The notes: generated from the sequence alone by a model not told the origin. 64,000 bases of DNA from Promethearchaeota archaeon (GCA_019058365.1 JAHPZE010000001.1:409738-473737); one strand, 5' to 3'; positions 17,870-27,699 are shown, numbered from the stretch's first letter. Numbers and translations: made by a program.

Positions 17870-20800
17870 TTAAGTTTGGACAAGAAGTGCAGAAATCATA
17901 GCGTGAATTTGCTCAAAACCAAAATGTTTAATAACTATTGTTGAATTAGGACATTGTGCGCCACATGTACCACATCCCTTACAAAGCGCAGGATTTATAT
18001 GAGATTTTTTATTAGTCATTGTAAAATCTTCGAACGTTCTTTCTTTTTCTATTAATTCTATAGCATTAAATTGACAGACTTCTACACAGCTTCCACAGCC
18101 AATGCAATTTTCTTCTATTACAACCGCTACAAGTCCAGATGTTACAAGCTTTTCAGCACTTAAAATTTTAACTGCTTGAGCAGCAGCTCCATTGGATTGT
18201 GCAATTGATTCTCGAAGATCTTTAGGTGAATGTGCACTTCCACATAAATATATACCATCTGTAGCAAAATCAATTGGTCTCAATTTAACATGTGCTTCCA
18301 AAAAGAATTTGTCCTCATTAAGTGGCACTTTTAACATTTTTGCTAGCTCTTCATTTTCTTTTATAGGTGCTACGAGACCAGTACTTAGTACGACTAAATC
18401 AGGATTTATTTCAAGGGCTCCTAAATCTGGATTATTGATTTTAATTTTTAATCTTTTATTTTTAATAGTTAATTCTGGAGGTTTAGATTCATCAAATCTA
18501 AGAAATATAACCTTTTTATCTCGTGCTAAGTTATAATATTTTTCTTTAAAACCATATGTTCGGATATCACGATATAGAATTACTATTTCTAAATTAGGAT
18601 TGATTTCTTTTGCTTTTAGCGCATTTTTAATAGCTTCTGAACAACAGATTCTACTACAATAAGGGTGATCTTCATTTCTAGATCCAACGCATTGAATCAT
18701 AGCTATTGATTTCAATCCTTTTATTTTATCCGTAGTAAAAAGATCTTTTTCAAATTCGGTTTGGGATATAATTCTTTGATCTTTCCCGAAACCATATTCT
18801 TTTGGTTGATATTCTTTTGCCCCTGTGGCTACAATAATTATTCCATGGTCTAGATCAACACTTTTACTATTATTTCCATAACTTATGTTTGTGGAAAAAT
18901 TCCCTATATATCCTGAAATTGAATTAATTTGAGCATTTTTAAATACGTGAATGAATTGATTATTTTCAACTTTTTTAATTAGGTTTCCAAGATACTCCTG
19001 AATATCATCATTTTCAAGGGTTTGATAAATATTTTTGGCAAATCCACCTAGAGAATCTTCCTTTTCAATTAAAAAAACTTCATAACCTTGAGAAGCCAGA
19101 TTTAATGCTGCTGACATTCCAGATACACCCCCTCCTATGATGAGACCCTTACTTATTACAGTAATTTCTTGTTCCTGCAACGGGATTAATTGGCTAGCCT
19201 TTGCTATTGACATACGCAATAAATCTTTTGATTTTGCTGTAGCTTTTTCAGGTTCATGCATATGAACCCATGAACATTGATCTCGAATATTTACCATTTC
19301 AAAAAGATATTTATTCAAACCAGCTTCCCTAATTGTTGCTTGAAATAATGGTTCATGTGTTCTTGGAGTACATGAGGCAACAATAACTCTATTAAGTTGA
19401 TTTTTTTCAATTTTTTCTTTAATATTTGTTTGGGTATCTGCTGAACAAGTATACAAATTATGTTCAGCATAAACAACATTGGGCAATGTTTTAACGTATT
19501 CAACTACATTAGGAACATCAACAACTCCACCAATATTTATCCCGCAATGGCATATAAATACCCCTATTCGCGGGTGTTGACCACTTACATCTAATTCTTC
19601 GGGAAGTTCTTTCTTAGAGACTAATTTATTTCTTGCTTCTGATAGAAGAACATTTACATATCCAGCAGCAGCACTAGCTTCAATAACGGTTTCTGGAATA
19701 TCTTTTGGTGTTGCGAAAGACCCACAAACATAAATTCCAGGTCTTGAAGTCTCTACTGGGTTAAAGGTTCCAGTTTTACAAAACCCATATTCATTTAACT
19801 GGATATTTAATTTCTGTGCTAATTCTTTTGCTTTTTGATTAGGTTGCATTCCAACGGAAAGGACGACTAGATTAAAAATTTCTTTAACAATTTTTCCATT
19901 TCCTGTTTCATAATAAACCTTTAAATCTTTAGAGTCCGGAATTTCTTTAATAGAAGAAATTCTGCGTCTGATATATCTTATTCCATACTCATTCTTCGCT
20001 CGTTCAATATATTTATCAAAATCTTTACCATATGCTCTGATATCCATTGTAAAAATTGTTGGTTCTATAATATTCATGTGCTCTTTTGCTATTACTGCTT
20101 CTTTTGTTGTATACATGCAACACACAGAAGAGCAGTAATCAATTCTATGCTTTCTATCTCTTGAACCTATACAATGTAAAAAAGCAATTTTTTTGGGGAT
20201 AATCCCATCAGAAGGGCGAATTATTAAACCAGAATGTGGTCCACTAGCACTGAGTATACGTTCAAATTCAATACTAGTAATCACATTTAAATGCTTACCG
20301 TAACCCAATTCCGTTAAAGGAGTAGGATCATATTCATCAAATCCAATTGCTAATACTACAGCTCCTACATTAAGGTTAATTAAACTATCTTGAAGTTCAT
20401 AATTTATAGCTTTTGCTTTACATATTCCTTTACAAATACCACAACCTATACATTTTTGTTTATTAATTGAGAAAACTAATGGAACTGCTTGAGGAAATTT
20501 CACAGAAATTGCTGCTTTGTTAGAAAGCTTTTCATTAAAAAAATCAATAGCCTCTATAGGACATTGTTGAGCACACAAACCGCACCCTGTACATTTATTC
20601 TGATCCAAACGAAGGGTTGTTTGAGTTAAATGAACATTAAAATTTCCTGGAACACCTTCAATTTTTTCAATTGAGGAATTAATTAAAATATCTATATTTT
20701 CATGTCGACCAGTTTGTACTAATTTTGGGGCAAGAATACATATTGCACAGTCATTAGTTGGAAATGTTTTATCCAATTGAGACATAGTTCCTCCAATACT

Positions 20801-20911
20801 GGTTGTAGATTCTGCTAGATATACTTTATAGCCTGAATCTGCTAAATCTATAGAAGTTTGAATACCAGCAATTCCACCACCAATAACTAGAACAGCTCCG
20901 ACTTTCTCCAT
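17870..20911 (-). CDS. hdrA: HdrA-like FAD/iron-sulfur protein, long (double) form
   Basis: 1013 residues with the same order as the other long forms: FAD loop GGGIAGIQ, FPTNDCAICILAPK, inserted ferredoxin (CTGCGLCAQQCP, CIGCGICKGIC), CHCGINIG, CTPRTHE, second FAD loop GGGVSGM and two C-terminal clusters (CIGCGSCVEVC, CKGCGTCGAQCP). The ATG overlaps the stop of the upstream hdrCB by one base. Compared with 3462-6542, the inserted cluster and linkers differ noticeably, so the duplication is old. It probably passes electrons between MvhD, HdrCB and a low-potential partner. Confidence 0.94.
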   Translation of the reverse strand: MEKVGAVLVIGGGIAGIQTSIDLADSGYKVYLAESTTSIGGTMSQLDKTFPTNDCAICILAPKLVQTGRHENIDILINSSIEKIEGVPGNFNVHLTQTTLRLDQNKCTGCGLCAQQCPIEAIDFFNEKLSNKAAISVKFPQAVPLVFSINKQKCIGCGICKGICKAKAINYELQDSLINLNVGAVVLAIGFDEYDPTPLTELGYGKHLNVITSIEFERILSASGPHSGLIIRPSDGIIPKKIAFLHCIGSRDRKHRIDYCSSVCCMYTTKEAVIAKEHMNIIEPTIFTMDIRAYGKDFDKYIERAKNEYGIRYIRRRISSIKEIPDSKDLKVYYETGNGKIVKEIFNLVVLSVGMQPNQKAKELAQKLNIQLNEYGFCKTGTFNPVETSRPGIYVCGSFATPKDIPETVIEASAAAGYVNVLLSEARNKLVSKKELPEELDVSGQHPRIGVFICHCGINIGGVVDVPNVVEYVKTLPNVVYAEHNLYTCSADTQTNIKEKIEKNQLNRVIVASCTPRTHEPLFQATIREAGLNKYLFEMVNIRDQCSWVHMHEPEKATAKSKDLLRMSIAKASQLIPLQEQEITVISKGLIIGGGVSGMSAALNLASQGYEVFLIEKEDSLGGFAKNIYQTLENDDIQEYLGNLIKKVENNQFIHVFKNAQINSISGYIGNFSTNISYGNNSKSVDLDHGIIIVATGAKEYQPKEYGFGKDQRIISQTEFEKDLFTTDKIKGLKSIAMIQCVGSRNEDHPYCSRICCSEAIKNALKAKEINPNLEIVILYRDIRTYGFKEKYYNLARDKKVIFLRFDESKPPELTIKNKRLKIKINNPDLGALEINPDLVVLSTGLVAPIKENEELAKMLKVPLNEDKFFLEAHVKLRPIDFATDGIYLCGSAHSPKDLRESIAQSNGAAAQAVKILSAEKLVTSGLVAVVIEENCIGCGSCVEVCQFNAIELIEKERTFEDFTMTNKKSHINPALCKGCGTCGAQCPNSTIVIKHFGFEQIHAMISALLVQT

Positions 20912-22188
20912 TACTTCTCCTCAATATTATAATTAGGTTCTATTAATGTGATCATATTCACTAAAAATTCTGAAAAATCTATAATTTCTATAGAAGAGAA
21001 ATCATCATAGTCTTTTTTTAGACAGTTCAAATGCATTCGACATTTTGGACAAGCTGTAATCATTTTAGTTCCAACAGCTTTAGCTTCTAACAAACGCTTA
21101 TATCGTAAAGCTTTTGATCGTTCATTACAATTCATCCAAGAATTTACTCCACAACAATAAGAATTTTCTTTATTATGCGCCATTTCTTTAAAATCATAAC
21201 CAATAGCCTTCAAATATTTGAAGATTTCTCGGACATTCTCAACTATTTTATTATCCTTAGGTAAAAATCTACTTAATCTACAAGGATCATGAAAAGTAAA
21301 TTGAATTAGTTCATTAGATTCATTGGGGTTTTTAAATTGAACTTTTCCTTGCTTCCATTTATCATAGATATATTCAATTATATGTTTAACTTCAAATTTT
21401 TCATTAAAATCTTCAAATAATTTTGGATAATCAATTTTAAATGTTCTATAACATTCAGCACATGCTGTTACTATATGTGTAATTCCTGCTTTATCAAACA
21501 GTTTAATATTTTTTTTCGCTAATTCAATAAAGCTTTCGAATTTTGCTTGGCCCCAATATAAATCATGACCACAGCATACCTCATCTTTCAGAATAACTAC
21601 TGGATCATTTTCTAATTGACAAATAATCTTAAGTGTGCTTTCTGCTATAGATATTGAATCTTTGAATTCATAGTTAAAGAAAGGTAAACATCCTACATAA
21701 TATAAAATATTTCCTCTATCTGAAATTTTACACCCTTTTGGAATCCAATCTAAAGGTCTCTCAATTTTAAAATTATCTTGACTCATCATTTCTGACATCA
21801 AAGGATAAATACCTTTATGAGCAATAGAACGATCAGGATTTTGAATATCTTTTAACCGCATTTTATATCTAGCAATTCTGACAATGTCAGCGAAATTTAT
21901 ATCTTTAGGACAATGTTGTAGGCAACTATTACACATTAAACAATCCCATAACACCCTACTATTGATTATCTCATCTTCAAAACCTTCTAATATTGTTTGA
22001 ATAATTCTACTAGGTGTAAATTTTTGTACTTTACTTACTTGGCATACACCCGAGCAACGGGCACATTGATAACATTTTTTTAGTAAGTTAGATAAATCTG
22101 GCTCGAATATTTTTTTCAAATATTCATAATTGTCATCAGAATCTGGTTCTAATTTATCGGACTTTTTACTTTCAGTTATGGTAGTCAC
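20911..22188 (-). CDS. HdrD-like fusion of HdrC ferredoxin and HdrB (CCG) domains
   Basis: 425 residues, paralogous to 2030-3310. HdrC-type clusters are at CYQCARCSGVC and CLMCNSCLQHCP. Two CCG domains follow (GC...EVCCGHD...CAEC and DPC...YCCGVNS...CPKC). The CCG cysteines hold noncubane clusters for disulfide chemistry in characterised Hdr. The start overlaps the end of the FrhB-like gene by 17 bases, and its stop overlaps the long hdrA start by one, so the three are translationally coupled. Confidence 0.92.
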   Translation of the reverse strand: MTTITESKKSDKLEPDSDDNYEYLKKIFEPDLSNLLKKCYQCARCSGVCQVSKVQKFTPSRIIQTILEGFEDEIINSRVLWDCLMCNSCLQHCPKDINFADIVRIARYKMRLKDIQNPDRSIAHKGIYPLMSEMMSQDNFKIERPLDWIPKGCKISDRGNILYYVGCLPFFNYEFKDSISIAESTLKIICQLENDPVVILKDEVCCGHDLYWGQAKFESFIELAKKNIKLFDKAGITHIVTACAECYRTFKIDYPKLFEDFNEKFEVKHIIEYIYDKWKQGKVQFKNPNESNELIQFTFHDPCRLSRFLPKDNKIVENVREIFKYLKAIGYDFKEMAHNKENSYCCGVNSWMNCNERSKALRYKRLLEAKAVGTKMITACPKCRMHLNCLKKDYDDFSSIEIIDFSEFLVNMITLIEPNYNIEEK

Positions 22189-23692
22189 TCCTCTCTTTTT
22201 CTTCTTTTAGTTCAATTGGTTTACAATTTTTTCTCTTAGTACCAGCAATTCTTTCTAATAAGGATTGCCCCGGTTTAACATCCTCTAAGCTTTTTGATTC
22301 TATTAATCCTGCATTAATTGCCTCTTTATAAAGGGTTTCACCCTTTTTATTTCGTGTAATCACTGTAGACCACCCACTAGGGGACCCTATTGATCCTACA
22401 GAAATATCAGCATAATCGGAGGTCAAGTCTTCGCAATAGTGACAATTATGGCGAGCATAGGATTTGACTTCATTTAAGGGTACGTTTAAATCTTCACCCG
22501 AATCTAAATAAATGATAAATTTCCCACCACTTATATCCATTTTCGTAACTTTATTAAAATCTGATTGGAACTTTTCATTGATTAAGTTAAGAACACCCTC
22601 ATAAGGAAAAGATTCCATACAAAAAAGCCCTATTCGATATTTAATGTTTGTAAAAAATGGTAGTCCACTCGGAAATAAAGTACCTTTTTCTAAAGCATTC
22701 ATCATACAGGGAACGCCTACAACTGCAATGTTTTCATACTTTTTTGTTTCATCTATAATACTTAAAGTCGAGGCATTAGCGTATTTAGTGCCACTTGTTT
22801 TGTAAAGATCTTTAATGTCTTCTATTATCACTGGCTCTGGTTTCCATAACTCCTTCGAATGTTGTACTGCTACAATCACATCAACTAATTTATTTTTAAG
22901 TAAGTATTCAAGCAAAGAGGTAACAATCCCACCATCTTGTCGTACTTTTTTAATATCATTCTTAGTGGTGCTCGCAGAATAGGTATTTATATAACCATTA
23001 ATTTGTTCTGAGAACTTTAAGGATTTATCAAGCTTATTTATATTTTTGCCCGCTTGTTCGATTGAAAATGATCTCGGGCAAACTGAATAACATAAACCGC
23101 ATTTTATGCAAATTTTATCATCTATCTCCAAAGTATCTGCTGTGGCTGTGATGGCATTCACGGGACAAATTGATGAACACCAACCACATTGACAGCATAC
23201 TTCAGAATCAAACACAATAGAAACTGGTTCAAAAAAATGTTCAATAAAATCATCGGGGAGATCTTTAACTTGATAGCGATAAAAATATTCTTTTTCTTCG
23301 ACTTCTTTTTCTTCTCCCTTTATTTTCTTGATAACAGTCTTAGTTTTTATATCGATAAGTTCTTCAATATATCCCTGTTCTTTAAGATAAATTACATCAC
23401 GAATTACATTTTCTACAGGAAAATCTTTTACAATTTTTGCAATTTCCTCTAAAAATAATGGTTCTTTACCTTTTAATAATTCTAACACTAATTTACGCTC
23501 TGTTTCTGCATCAATCAGGGCATCTAGTATTTCATAAAATTCTTTTTCAGAATACTTTCCAGTTTTTAAAATTTCATCTTTTGCTTCGAAAAAAGCGCGA
23601 ATTTGAAAATTTTCTACGGCCTTATAGGTAGCATCCATTAAATTTTTTGGAGATATTCCATTGAAATTTACGTTATTTGAAATTTGAACCAT
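22172..23692 (-). CDS. FrhB-type oxidoreductase with N-terminal winged-helix-like region and two [4Fe-4S] clusters
   Basis: 506 residues. Residues about 65-115 (FLEEIAKIVKDFPVENVIRD then LKEQGYIEEL) look like a winged helix. Two ferredoxin motifs follow at 166-176 (CCQCGWCSSIC) and about 195 (CIKCGLCYSVC). The C-terminal 280 residues are FrhB/FdhB-like: GGIVTSLLEYLL, GVPCMMNAL, RIGLFCMESF, and CHYCEDLTSDYADISVGSIG. FrhB is the FAD subunit that reduces F420 in F420-reducing hydrogenase. In Hdr operons, homologues feed electrons from F420 or ferredoxin. The gene sits between mvhD(Sec) and hdrCB. A paralogue is at 42047-43534. Confidence 0.88.
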   Translation of the reverse strand: MVQISNNVNFNGISPKNLMDATYKAVENFQIRAFFEAKDEILKTGKYSEKEFYEILDALIDAETERKLVLELLKGKEPLFLEEIAKIVKDFPVENVIRDVIYLKEQGYIEELIDIKTKTVIKKIKGEEKEVEEKEYFYRYQVKDLPDDFIEHFFEPVSIVFDSEVCCQCGWCSSICPVNAITATADTLEIDDKICIKCGLCYSVCPRSFSIEQAGKNINKLDKSLKFSEQINGYINTYSASTTKNDIKKVRQDGGIVTSLLEYLLKNKLVDVIVAVQHSKELWKPEPVIIEDIKDLYKTSGTKYANASTLSIIDETKKYENIAVVGVPCMMNALEKGTLFPSGLPFFTNIKYRIGLFCMESFPYEGVLNLINEKFQSDFNKVTKMDISGGKFIIYLDSGEDLNVPLNEVKSYARHNCHYCEDLTSDYADISVGSIGSPSGWSTVITRNKKGETLYKEAINAGLIESKSLEDVKPGQSLLERIAGTKRKNCKPIELKEEKERSDYHN

Positions 23693-23749
23693 ATTTCTAT
23701 CCTTTTGGTTTACAATTTATTAAAAAATTTTAAATTTTAATTGAATACT

Positions 23750-23830
23750 ATTTAAAAACCCCTTCCCTTGCAAGGTGAGTTCTCTTATAACTAATATTTT
23801 TTTATAAGAGTCATTCTACAGGGGTAGTTA
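23750..23830 (-). promoter_or_regulatory. Candidate SECIS-like RNA hairpin (or terminator) at the end of mvhD(Sec)
   Basis: On the minus strand a perfect 9-bp stem CTCTTATAA/TTATAAGAG (23780-23811) encloses an A-rich loop of about 11 bases. It follows AAUGA, which contains the mvhD stop UGA. Further out, ACCCCT (near 23824) can pair with AGGGGT (near 23757). This gives an outer helix, internal loop and inner helix layout. Lokiarchaeal SECIS elements are described as resembling eukaryotic ones, with an AUGA/GA quartet. Here the 3' GA partner fits only if one C is bulged, so the match is incomplete. Confidence 0.4.
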
Positions 23831-24272
23831 TAACTTGTTTTGTTTCAATTTTTGACTCTTCTTCTACTAAGTTAAGTGGATTTGGTCCAGCTTTGCTTAC
23901 TTTTTTATAAGCGTCCTCGACAGATTCGACAAATTTCCCAGCATCTCCTCCACTTACCCAATACATGTTTATTCTCTGATTTCCGAAACCTCTTGATTCT
24001 AAGATTCTGTTTGCTAATTCTACATGTCTTTCGGCTGTGAAATTACCATTTTTAAATTGACATTCATTGGGTCGTCAGCCTACAATCATGACACCATCAG
24101 CTCCCGAGCGAATACTGTAGAGAATATGCTTAACATCAACTCTACCAGTACATTTTACTTTGATTATTTTTACTGCAGGTGTATACTTCAATCGAGAAAC
24201 TCCCGCTAAATCAGCAGCACTATAACCTCATTTTAAACATGCAAAAATAATCATTTTATACCTATTTTTCAT
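23811..24272 (-). CDS. mvhD: MvhD-type electron carrier with two selenocysteines (UGA)
   Basis: Full frame from ATG 24272, 153 residues if UGA at 24228-24230 (residue 15) and 24075-24077 (residue 66) are read as Sec. Both UGAs fall exactly on cluster-binding Cys positions: ACLKUGYSAADLAG against CCNWCSYAGADLAG, and IVGURPNEC against VTGCHIGDC in the all-Cys paralogue at 17420-17851. The rest is open and conserved (KCTGRVD, YWVSGGDAGKF). The gene ends with TGA 23811-23813. A further in-frame TAA lies only two codons later, so the last UGA is ambiguous but inconsequential. It follows hdrA(Sec) by six bases. VhuD/MvhD is a known archaeal selenoprotein family. Confidence 0.92.
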
Positions 24273-24278
24273 ACCTGT

Positions 24279-26222
24279 TTAAACACCTCCGAGAAGACCG
24301 TCAATTTCAGCAAATAATTGATGATCTCGATAATATCTGATATCAATTGCTTGAGTAGGACAACATGTAGCACAAATACCGCATCCGTCACAATTTGTCT
24401 CATCAATAAATGCACCGATATCCTTCTCAATTCTAATGGCGTTTTTGGGACACTCTTTTTCGCATCGTCCACATGAAATACAGAATTCGCTGTTCACTTC
24501 AGCAGTAATTAGTTCTATATCGATTTGTCCTGGTGCTGTTAACTCAGCTGCTTTGCTAGCCGCTGCCCTCGCTTGAGAAACGGAATAAGAAATATTTTTT
24601 GGTCCTTGAGCAAATCCAGCTATAAAAATTCCTTTTGATTTCGTTTCTTGCGGCATGAGTCCGAAATGGGATTCTGTGAGGAACCCGTATGTATTAGTAT
24701 CAAGGTTTAGTACTTGTACAATCTGATTAGTACCTTTTGAAGGGAGTGCTGCTGAGGATAATACGACTAAATCTGCATCAATTATTACGATCTTATCTGT
24801 TAGTGTTGAATAGACGCGAACCTTCACATTTTTAGTTTCAGGATCTTCAGAGATTTCCCCTACTTTTCCGCGAATCATTTTAATTCCTACATCTTTAGCT
24901 CGTTCATAGTACTCTTCAAATCCTTTTTCGGGAGTTCTTATATCAATATAACAGATTGTAATATTCGCATCGGGAAATTCTTCGAGCAATAACCTTCCGT
25001 TTTTTAGAGCGAGCATGCAACACACACCACTACAATAAGTTCGTTCATTTTCTCGACTTCCTACGCATTGTATAAATACAATTTCTTTTAACTTCTTATT
25101 ATCAGAAATTCGATGAACATGACCTTCAAGTGGACCATTTGGAGCAAGTATTCGTTCTAACTGAACTTGAGTTATGACATTCTCAAATTCTCCGTATCCA
25201 TATTCACCAAAAGGTTCGTAGATATCCCATCCAGTTGCTATAATGATTGTACCAACTTCAATATCAACTTCTGTAGGCACTTGACTGAAATCAATGGCAT
25301 CTAATTCACAGGCATCTACACAGGAAAAACACTCAATACACGCATCCCTGTCGATATCATATAGAAACGGTACTGCTTGACCAAATGGAATATCAATTGC
25401 TTTTCGCGCTCCCAAATGTTCATCAAAATAATTGCTCACATATAAAGGACAAACCTCACTGCATGCACCACATCCATTACAGTCGTCCGTCGTATATCGC
25501 GGTTTCCTTTCAATAGTTACTTTATAGTTCCCGACATATCCTTCTACTTTTTTTACTTCACTATAGGTGACTAATTCAATATTCTCATTTCTATTAACTT
25601 CTAACATTTTGGGACCACAAATTCATATAGCACAATCGTCTGTAGGAAAGGTTCTGTCTAACTGAGACATTCTCCCTCCTATTGTAGTTTTTTGATCAAC
25701 TAAATATACCTTGATGCCTTGATTCGCAAGATCGAGAGCCGCATTCATACCACAAATCCCAGCTCCAATAACTAATGAGGCTTTTGTAACTGGAACTGTC
25801 TTAATTGGCACTGGCTCTAATCGTTTTACTCTTTCAATTCCACTTTTCACTAAGATTTTTGCCTTCTCTGTAGCTTCTTCTTTACTATCTGTGCACCATG
25901 AACACTGTTCACGAACATTTACCATTTGAAAGTAGTATGGATTTAGGGCAGTTTTAGCTATTGTCCCCCGATAAATAACCTCATGTGTACGTGGGGTTCA
26001 AGCAGATGCTACAATTCGGTCTAGATTTTTTTCTTTAATATCTTTAATAATTTCATTTTGAGCATTATCGGTGCATAGAAAAGCATTTTTTTTAGCAATT
26101 ACGACATCATCAAAAGTCTTACTTACGTATTCTACAAGCTCATCGCAATCTACTTTAGTCCTAATATTTACTCCTCATTGACAAGCATAGTATCCAATCC
26201 GATGATTTTCATTATTATTCAT
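24279..26222 (-). CDS. hdrA: HdrA with three selenocysteines (UGA), canonical length
   Basis: 647 residues from ATG 26222 to TAA 24279, with UGA at 26175-26177 (residue 16), 25998-26000 (75) and 25623-25625 (200). Each replaces a conserved Cys: ACQUGVNI against CHCGINI, ASAUTPRTHE against ASCTPRTHE, and DDCAIUICGPK against NDCAICILAPK. Other features are the FAD loop GAGICGM (about 153), an inserted ferredoxin (CNGCGACSEVCP near 248, CIECFSC near 295) and two C-terminal clusters (CISCGRCEKEC, CDGCGICATCC). This is the normal HdrA length, unlike the three long forms here. Methanogen HdrA is known to carry Sec at the third site. It is the first gene of the operon. Confidence 0.94.
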
Positions 26223-26392
26223 CTCTTTTTACACATCCACCTCTAGCTTTTACATAATTGTATATTCATAAATTTCTTAGATTTTTATTGGATGTTTTTT
26301 AAGTTCCAATATTGATCTTTTTGTAACGATCGATATTAAATATTTTTTTTAATTGTATTTACATTTTCAATATTTTTAATAGTTTTTGTTAC

Positions 26393-26403
26393 CATATATA
26401 AGC
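26393..26403 (-). promoter_or_regulatory. TATA-like promoter of the hdrA(Sec) operon
   Basis: The minus strand reads CTTATATATGG about 170 bases before the ATG at 26222, which would leave a leader of about 145 bases. Apart from this element, the interval 26223-26692 is AT-rich and no gene was found in it. The leader is long enough to hold an RNA element. Confidence 0.4.
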
Positions 26404-26692
26404 AAATATTTGTAAAGCGGTCACAACATCAAAATATTTTTGACCAGATTGAAGATTTTTAACTATTTTTTTTTGAAGATAATCATAGAAAGAGGAATTT
26501 ATGATCGATCTTAAACATTTTTATTTAAGAACTTCTTAATCAAATTGGATTCTATTTTGCATTGATTCTAATCTTTATAAGATTTGACATTTTTATCAAA
26601 AAGACCAAGAATACTAAAATTGATGTTAATTCAATAAAGCTGATAAAAAGAGAAAAAGTTAATTCTCCTCATAAAAATTATAGGACTCAATT

Positions 26693-27670
26693 CTAATGAA
26701 GATCATTATTTAAGTACTCTTTATAATAGTGAGATTTATTTAAAAGGTATTTTTGAACAATTGGTTTAAATATCATAGTAAAAAATCGTGAAATGACTAC
26801 TTTTTTTTTTACCGCATTGAAATAATCATCGAGAGTATATCTTTGATAATTAAGAAATGCTTGACTTTTATCTGTTGTCATGAATCCGCAATGAAATCCC
26901 CTCCCTCGCCTGAAAGCTTCCTCAGGCAATCCTTCAAAACCTATACCAAAAATGTCTAGCATTTCCTTAAGATAATCACGATATGAAATCCGACATCTAT
27001 CTCCGCCTGCAATATGCATAACTTCTCCCCAAATTTTTTCATTTTCCACAGCATTGGTAAGAGCAAGACCCACATCTTTGGTATCGCAGATTTCTATACA
27101 AGTTTCAAGAGGCATTTCAAACATTAAAGGATCCATTTGCAATTTATTCAAAGAGACAATATAAGTCAACCGAAAAATCGCCCAATCCAAAGAAGAGTTC
27201 TTAATTAATTCCTCACACTTTAATTTTTGTTTGGCATATTCATCATCAACGTTTGGATTTAGTGTATCATCTGGTGTTATTAAAGGATTTTCAAGTCGAT
27301 CTCCGTATACTGCTACTGAAGATGTAAAAATGAGTTTTGGTTTTTTAGGCTGATTTTCCATAGCTTTAACAATATTAGCAGTTCCTCCAACATTTACAGA
27401 TTCTGCAAATTTAGGTTTTTTATCGGCAAGAGGTGGAATAATTGCTGCTACATGAATAATAACATCTCTATCAGCAACAGCCTTTTCGACATTATTATAA
27501 TTCCTTAAATCTCCCCAAAAGATTTCTACATCTTTCTTGTATTTAATTGCCAACCTTTTGTTCCTTCTAGTTTTAATATCAAAAATTCTAATATCATAAT
27601 TTCTTTTAAGCATTTCTTTTAATGTGCTCAATCCTACATTACCAAATGCTCCTGTTAATAAAACTTTCAT
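26693..27670 (-). CDS. NAD-dependent epimerase/dehydratase (extended SDR)
   Basis: 325 residues. The nucleotide-binding loop is TGAFGNVGLS (GxxGxxG) near the N-terminus, followed by WGDLRN, VIIHVAAIIPP, FTSSVAVYG and the active-site pair Tyr-x-x-x-Lys in EYAKQKLKCEEL. This is an extended short-chain dehydrogenase acting on a sugar nucleotide or similar substrate, but the substrate cannot be told. It lies 29 bases after a clear paralogue (27700-28689), in one unit probably controlled by the PadR gene upstream. Confidence 0.85.
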   Translation of the reverse strand: MKVLLTGAFGNVGLSTLKEMLKRNYDIRIFDIKTRRNKRLAIKYKKDVEIFWGDLRNYNNVEKAVADRDVIIHVAAIIPPLADKKPKFAESVNVGGTANIVKAMENQPKKPKLIFTSSVAVYGDRLENPLITPDDTLNPNVDDEYAKQKLKCEELIKNSSLDWAIFRLTYIVSLNKLQMDPLMFEMPLETCIEICDTKDVGLALTNAVENEKIWGEVMHIAGGDRCRISYRDYLKEMLDIFGIGFEGLPEEAFRRGRGFHCGFMTTDKSQAFLNYQRYTLDDYFNAVKKKVVISRFFTMIFKPIVQKYLLNKSHYYKEYLNNDLH

Positions 27671-27699
27671 AACAATTTCTCATTTTATTTAATTTTGCT

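Noticed and set aside
24024..24209. Plus-strand open frames inside mvhD(Sec), and other long opposite-strand frames within hdr, FrhB and TPR genes
   Set aside because: They are antisense shadows of well-supported genes and show no protein-like motifs.
23811..26222. A genome-wide reassignment of UGA to Trp or another amino acid
   Set aside because: The UGAs in these two genes fall only at Cys positions, and other genes in the window use TGA as an ordinary stop (for example 8519-8521, 37068-37070). Sec recoding explains the pattern better.
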